In this document: positions 5,694 to 8,940 of the stretch, one piece after another
Layout of the letters: each line of letters starts with the position of its first letter
How positions within the stretch are numbered: the stretch's first letter is position 1
Assembly: GCA_026418655.1 (NCBI GenBank)
Contig: JAOAAW010000112.1
Location: 1-8,940 of the forward strand
Reading direction: 5' to 3'
Source of the DNA: a bacterium
Lineage (GTDB): Bacteria > Ratteibacteria > UBA8468 > B48-G9 > DTJG01
Length of the DNA stretch: 8,940 bases
Notes under the pieces: generated by a model
Told to the model about the DNA's origin: nothing
Seen by the model: only the letters and a program-made list of their open reading frames with translations
Databases searched by the model: none
Translations under genes and position numbers: made by a program

Positions 5694-7046
5694 ATGGAAA
5701 AGATTCTTTTTAGAAGCACAAACAGGCAATCGAAAACTGTATCATTTGAAGAAGCATTGCTTAGAGGTCAGGCTCCTGATTATGGATTGTATATGCCTGT
5801 GAAAACACCTGTATTTTCACAGAAAAAAATTAAAGAATTCAGTAAAATGCCATATTATGAAGTTGCCTTCGAAGTATTAAAACCCTTTGTATATGGTGAA
5901 ATATCTGACACTGAAATGTTTGAATTATGCAGACAATCCTATAACTTTCCGGTACCTGTTGAAAAATTAGACCAAAATATCTACATCTTATATCTTGATA
6001 GAGGTCCCACTGCATCTTTCAAGGATTTTGCTGCAAGATTGATGGCAAGGATGATGAATCATTTTGCATCAAAGAAAAATATAAATCTTATTGTACTTGT
6101 TGCAACTTCGGGCGATACAGGCGGCGCTGTTGCTGACGCATTTTTCAATATGGCAAATATAAAAGTCATTGTACTTTTCCCATTAGAGGAGGTTACAGAT
6201 CGCCAGAGAAAGCAGATGACAACACTGGGGAAAAACGTAAAAGCCATTGCTGTGAAAGGAACATTTGATGATTGTCAGGCTCTTGTAAAAAGAGCCTTTA
6301 ACGATACTTCATTTTCCGAAAAAAATTTAACATCAGCCAATTCCATAAATATTGGAAGATTATTGCCACAATCTGTTTATTATTTCAAAGCCCTTGCTGA
6401 GATAGGTGCGGACAGCATTGTTTTTTCGGTTCCATCTGGAAATTTTGGAAATCTAATGGGTGGAGTTTTTGCGAGAGAAATGGGAGTACCTATCAAAAAG
6501 TTTGTAGTTGCAGTGAATGAAAATGATGAATTTCCTCGTTTTCTTGAGACAGGTGTATACAAACCTGTGGTTCCTTCAAAAAAATGTCCATCAAATGCGA
6601 TGAATGTTGGTCACCCGAGTAATCTGGCAAGATTAATTGACCTTTATGGCGGTTGGTTAACTGATGAAAGGGATGAAAACGGAAATGTTATCAGAAAGGG
6701 TGTATTAAAAATAAAACCTGATATGCAAAAGCTCAGAAATGATTTTATCTCATTTTCAATCTCAAACGAAGAAACTGATAGAATGATAAGGTATATCTAT
6801 GAAAAATATAAAATATTGATTGAACCGCATGGGGCAGTTAGCATTGCAGCAGCACTCAAATCAAATTTGACAAATTGTATATGCTGTCTTGAAACTGCGC
6901 ATCCAGCAAAATTCCCTGAGAAAATTCGCGAGATACTCAATTTAGAACCCCAGATTCCAGAAAACATTTCGAAATTGGACAGTAAACAGGAAGATTTCAT
7001 AATAATTGACAACAACTACTTTGAGTTAAAAGAAATTATTCTATGA
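5694..7046 (+). CDS. thrC: Threonine synthase
   Basis: A 450-residue PLP enzyme that converts O-phosphohomoserine to threonine. The N-terminal domain has the E. coli-type S-T-N-R-Q-x-K-T-V-S-F-E-E-A-L-L-x-G and A-P-D-Y-G-L-Y-M-P. The PLP site is G-P-T-A-S-F-K110-D-F-A, with K110 forming the Schiff base. It is followed by A-T-S-G-D-T-G-G-A (cofactor phosphate region), S-I-N-I-G-R-L-L-P-Q, and S-G-N-F-G-N. The length is normal for the branch with the extra N-terminal domain. The start lies 2 bases after the GH4 stop with no good Shine-Dalgarno, so translation is probably coupled. The stop overlaps the next gene by 4 bases (ATGA). It is unusual to see it transcribed behind sugar-catabolic genes; the tight link to the downstream ApgM-like protein suggests a two-gene threonine module. 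Confidence 0.96.
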   Translation: MEKILFRSTNRQSKTVSFEEALLRGQAPDYGLYMPVKTPVFSQKKIKEFSKMPYYEVAFEVLKPFVYGEISDTEMFELCRQSYNFPVPVEKLDQNIYILYLDRGPTASFKDFAARLMARMMNHFASKKNINLIVLVATSGDTGGAVADAFFNMANIKVIVLFPLEEVTDRQRKQMTTLGKNVKAIAVKGTFDDCQALVKRAFNDTSFSEKNLTSANSINIGRLLPQSVYYFKALAEIGADSIVFSVPSGNFGNLMGGVFAREMGVPIKKFVVAVNENDEFPRFLETGVYKPVVPSKKCPSNAMNVGHPSNLARLIDLYGGWLTDERDENGNVIRKGVLKIKPDMQKLRNDFISFSISNEETDRMIRYIYEKYKILIEPHGAVSIAAALKSNLTNCICCLETAHPAKFPEKIREILNLEPQIPENISKLDSKQEDFIIIDNNYFELKEIIL

Positions 7047-8245
7047 AATACCTGATTCTTGTACCCGATGGAGCGGCAGATTATCCCGTTGAAAAATTAA
7101 ATAACAAAACGCCACTCGAATTTGCATTCAAACCAAATATTGATTTTTTAACAGAAAATGGTCGCTGTGGTATAATGGAAACCATTCCACCCGGTCTTCC
7201 ACCAGGTTCTGAAGTGGCAAATCTTTCAATTCTCGGTTATTCTCCAGAAGAATGTTATCAGGGTCGTGGAGTTCTTGAAGCAGCATCCCTTGGTATAAAA
7301 CTTAAACCGGATGAAGTTGTTTTTCGATGTAACACAATTTCCGTGGAGGATGACAGTATAATCAGTCATTCAGCAGGACATATTACATCCGAGGAAAGTA
7401 GAGAAATCATTAACACTCTCAACAAGGAATTATCGTCTGAAAATGTAAAATTTCACAAGGGACTTGACTATAGACACATTTTAGTTCTCAGAAATGGATT
7501 CTCTCCAAAGGTTGAATGTTTTCCTCCGCATGACAATATCGGTAGAAAAATAAAAAATCTTTTCCCACGGGCACTTACTTCCGAAGCCAGAAAAACAGAA
7601 ATAATACTTAAGAATTTAATAACTGAGTCAAAAAAAATTCTTAAAGATCATCCAGTTAATTTAAAAAGGCTTACTCAGGGAAAACTACCCGCAAATTTAA
7701 TATGGCCATGGTCTCCGGGTACAAAACCTGAAATGGAACCGCTCACACAGAAATATGGAATAACAGGAGCCGTTATCTCAGCGGTTGACCTCATTAAAGG
7801 AATCGGAATTTATGCAGGATTTGAAGTTATAAAAGTGGAAGGTGCAACAGGGTTATATAATACCAATTATGAAGGGAAAGCAAGGGCTGCCATCGATGCT
7901 TTGGAAAAATATGATTTCGTATACCTGCATGTTGAGGCACCTGACGAAGCAGCACATGAGGGAAATGTGAAACTGAAAATAAAGTGCATTGAAGATTTTG
8001 ATAGAAGACTTGTCGGAATGATTCTCAAAGAAATTGACCTGAAACGAACAGTTATCACTATAATCCCGGACCACTTTACACCTGTTTCTGTTAGAGGACA
8101 TACAAATGAAATGGTACCATTTGTAATCTACCGTCCCGACTTCACACCTGATAATGTGAAGAAATTCAGTGAAAAAAATTGTCATAATGGTTCTCTTGGT
8201 ATCATAAGGGGCGACCAGCTTATACGAATGGTTCTCAACAGATAA
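7043..8245 (+). CDS. Cofactor-independent phosphoglycerate mutase (ApgM)-like protein; probable alternative homoserine kinase
   Basis: A 400-residue member of the alkaline-phosphatase superfamily, archaeal-type phosphoglycerate mutase branch. Visible two-metal and nucleophile residues: D9 in L-V-P-D-G-A, S56 in P-P-G-S-E-V-A-N-L (nucleophile), D301 and H305 in A-P-D-E-A-A-H-E-G, D343-H344 in I-P-D-H-F-T-P, and H353 in R-G-H-T. The G-K-L-P-A-N-L-I-W-P-W-S-P-G-T and S-A-V-D-L-I-K-G-I-G motifs also fit. The ATG overlaps the thrC stop (ATGA, 7043-7046), so translation is coupled. To my knowledge a subgroup of this family, encoded beside threonine genes in bacteria lacking ThrB, has been proposed (TIGR02535) to be a homoserine kinase; the thrC overlap fits that. 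The following fba gene would instead fit a glycolytic phosphoglycerate mutase role. I favour homoserine kinase on gene context but cannot separate the two by sequence alone. Confidence 0.88.
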   Translation: MKYLILVPDGAADYPVEKLNNKTPLEFAFKPNIDFLTENGRCGIMETIPPGLPPGSEVANLSILGYSPEECYQGRGVLEAASLGIKLKPDEVVFRCNTISVEDDSIISHSAGHITSEESREIINTLNKELSSENVKFHKGLDYRHILVLRNGFSPKVECFPPHDNIGRKIKNLFPRALTSEARKTEIILKNLITESKKILKDHPVNLKRLTQGKLPANLIWPWSPGTKPEMEPLTQKYGITGAVISAVDLIKGIGIYAGFEVIKVEGATGLYNTNYEGKARAAIDALEKYDFVYLHVEAPDEAAHEGNVKLKIKCIEDFDRRLVGMILKEIDLKRTVITIIPDHFTPVSVRGHTNEMVPFVIYRPDFTPDNVKKFSEKNCHNGSLGIIRGDQLIRMVLNR

Positions 8246-8319
8246 AATTCTTGTAATAATCTGACAGTATGTTAAAATTTTATCCATAAATTTTCTCACC
8301 ATAATCAGAAGGAGGAAAA
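8246..8319 (+). promoter_or_regulatory. Spacer before fba, with weak promoter candidate
   Basis: 74 AT-rich bases between the ApgM-like gene and fba, the largest gap in the rightward unit. CTGACA (8261-8266) and CATAAA (8285-8290), 18 bases apart, match 5/6 and 4/6 of the sigma70 consensus, so fba may have its own promoter. No GC-rich hairpin with a T-run is seen, so read-through from upstream is also possible. A strong AAGGAGG lies at 8309-8315, 4 bases before the ATG. Confidence 0.3.
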
Positions 8320-8940
8320 ATGGCAGTGAGCTTCAAGGAATTAGGTCTTGTCAATACAAGGGAAATGTTCAAAAAAGCGATGGAGGAAGGATATGCAGTT
8401 CCTGCCTTTAATTTCAACAATATGGAACAACTTCAGGCAATAATCACTGCTTGTGTCGAAGTACGTTCGCCTGTAATTCTGCAAATTTCAAAAGGAGCCA
8501 GGCAGTATGCCAATCAAACAATGCTCAGGTATATGGCTCAGGGAGCAGTCGCGATGGCAAAAGAAATGGGTGCCAATATTCCAATTGCACTTCATCTCGA
8601 CCATGGAGATAGTTATGAATTGTGTGTGTCATGCATAGAAAATGGCTTTTCATCTGTAATGATAGACGGTTCACATCTCCCATACGAAGAAAATATATCA
8701 CTAACGAAAAGGGTTGTTGAATACGCCCATAAGTACGATGTGACAGTTGAGGGTGAACTCGGAGTTCTTGCTGGTATTGAAGACCATGTTTCTTCTGAAA
8801 AATCCCATTATACAAGACCTGAAGAAGTTCAGGATTTTGTTTCGAGGACAGGTGTGGATAGTCTGGCAATATCAATCGGTACATCACATGGCGCTTATAA
8901 ATTTAAGATTAAACCAGGTGAACAAGTCCCTCCATTAAGG
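8320..8940 (+). CDS. fba: Class II fructose-bisphosphate aldolase, 5' two thirds
   Basis: The first 207 codons of a roughly 310-330-residue zinc aldolase that reversibly splits fructose 1,6-bisphosphate into dihydroxyacetone phosphate and glyceraldehyde 3-phosphate; the 3' end is outside the window. Visible marks: V-P-A-F-N-F-N-N at the first strand, L-H-L-D94-H95-G-D (D94 proton donor, H95 zinc ligand), S-V-M-I-D-G-S-H, V-E-G-E-L-G around 143-148, and G-T-S-H190-G-A-Y-K-F (H190 second zinc ligand region, start of the phosphate-binding loop). The G-L-V-N-T-R-E-M-F opening is typical of the FbaA-like subgroup. AAGGAGG at 8309-8315 fixes the start. Tagatose-bisphosphate aldolases are close relatives, but the long N-terminus and motifs favour Fba. 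Confidence 0.93.
   Translation, partial: MAVSFKELGLVNTREMFKKAMEEGYAVPAFNFNNMEQLQAIITACVEVRSPVILQISKGARQYANQTMLRYMAQGAVAMAKEMGANIPIALHLDHGDSYELCVSCIENGFSSVMIDGSHLPYEENISLTKRVVEYAHKYDVTVEGELGVLAGIEDHVSSEKSHYTRPEEVQDFVSRTGVDSLAISIGTSHGAYKFKIKPGEQVPPLR

Noticed and set aside
7853..8302. 149-codon open frame on the minus strand across the end of the ApgM-like gene
   Set aside because: It is antisense to the conserved D301/H305/D343 metal-site region and has no recognisable domain.
8246..8319. Intrinsic terminator between the ApgM-like gene and fba
   Set aside because: AAATTT-rich repeats are present, but there is no GC-rich stem followed by a T-run.
8525..8887. 120-codon open frame on the minus strand inside fba
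   Set aside because: It is antisense to the conserved zinc-site region of Fba, with no domain.
1..8940. CRISPR array, insertion sequence, tRNA or rRNA
   Set aside because: No regularly spaced repeats, transposase motifs, terminal inverted repeats or tRNA/rRNA signatures were seen on either strand.

Overview
This is an AT-rich bacterial window: genes are densely packed, Shine-Dalgarno sequences are mostly of the AGGAG type, and codon use looks similar in all genes. The gene families are a fermentative or saccharolytic set: an NAD-dependent GH4 glycosidase, class II aldolases, a UroD-like protein, a sugar phosphate isomerase/epimerase and a DapA-like aldolase. They recall uncultivated heterotrophs (Omnitrophota-, Planctomycete- or Lentisphaerota-like lineages), but that placement is a guess; nothing here is a taxonomic marker.

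Layout: two divergent transcription units share a 257-base non-coding region (1965-2221). Leftward (minus strand) run a sugar phosphate isomerase/epimerase-like TIM barrel (1203-1964), a uroporphyrinogen-decarboxylase-family protein that is not HemE (77-1198), and the first 20 codons of a dihydrodipicolinate-synthase-family protein (62 down to 1, cut by the window edge). Rightward (plus strand) run a large amidohydrolase-2 protein (2222-3535), an HpcH/HpaI-type aldolase (3549-4334), a GH4 alpha-galactosidase/galacturonidase-like enzyme (4357-5691), threonine synthase thrC (5694-7046), an ApgM-like phosphomutase-superfamily protein that may be the homoserine kinase (7043-8245), and the first 207 codons of a class II fructose-bisphosphate aldolase (8320-8940, cut by the window edge).

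The intergenic region holds a near-consensus sigma70 promoter for the plus unit, a weaker candidate for the minus unit, and between their -35 boxes a small inverted repeat that could be a shared operator.

How the genes may work together: GH4, the HpaI-type aldolase, the amidohydrolase, the epimerase-like protein and the DapA-like protein together look like a catabolic cluster for a sugar, sugar acid or uronide, with carbon leaving as pyruvate plus an aldehyde. The thrC/ApgM-like pair overlaps by 4 bases and is probably the last two steps of threonine synthesis. Fba belongs to central glycolysis/gluconeogenesis. No transporter, regulator, RNA gene, mobile element or CRISPR array is visible. 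I see no defence or otherwise exotic system; the most original points are the uncharacterised catabolic cluster, the atypical UroD-like protein and the candidate non-orthologous homoserine kinase.
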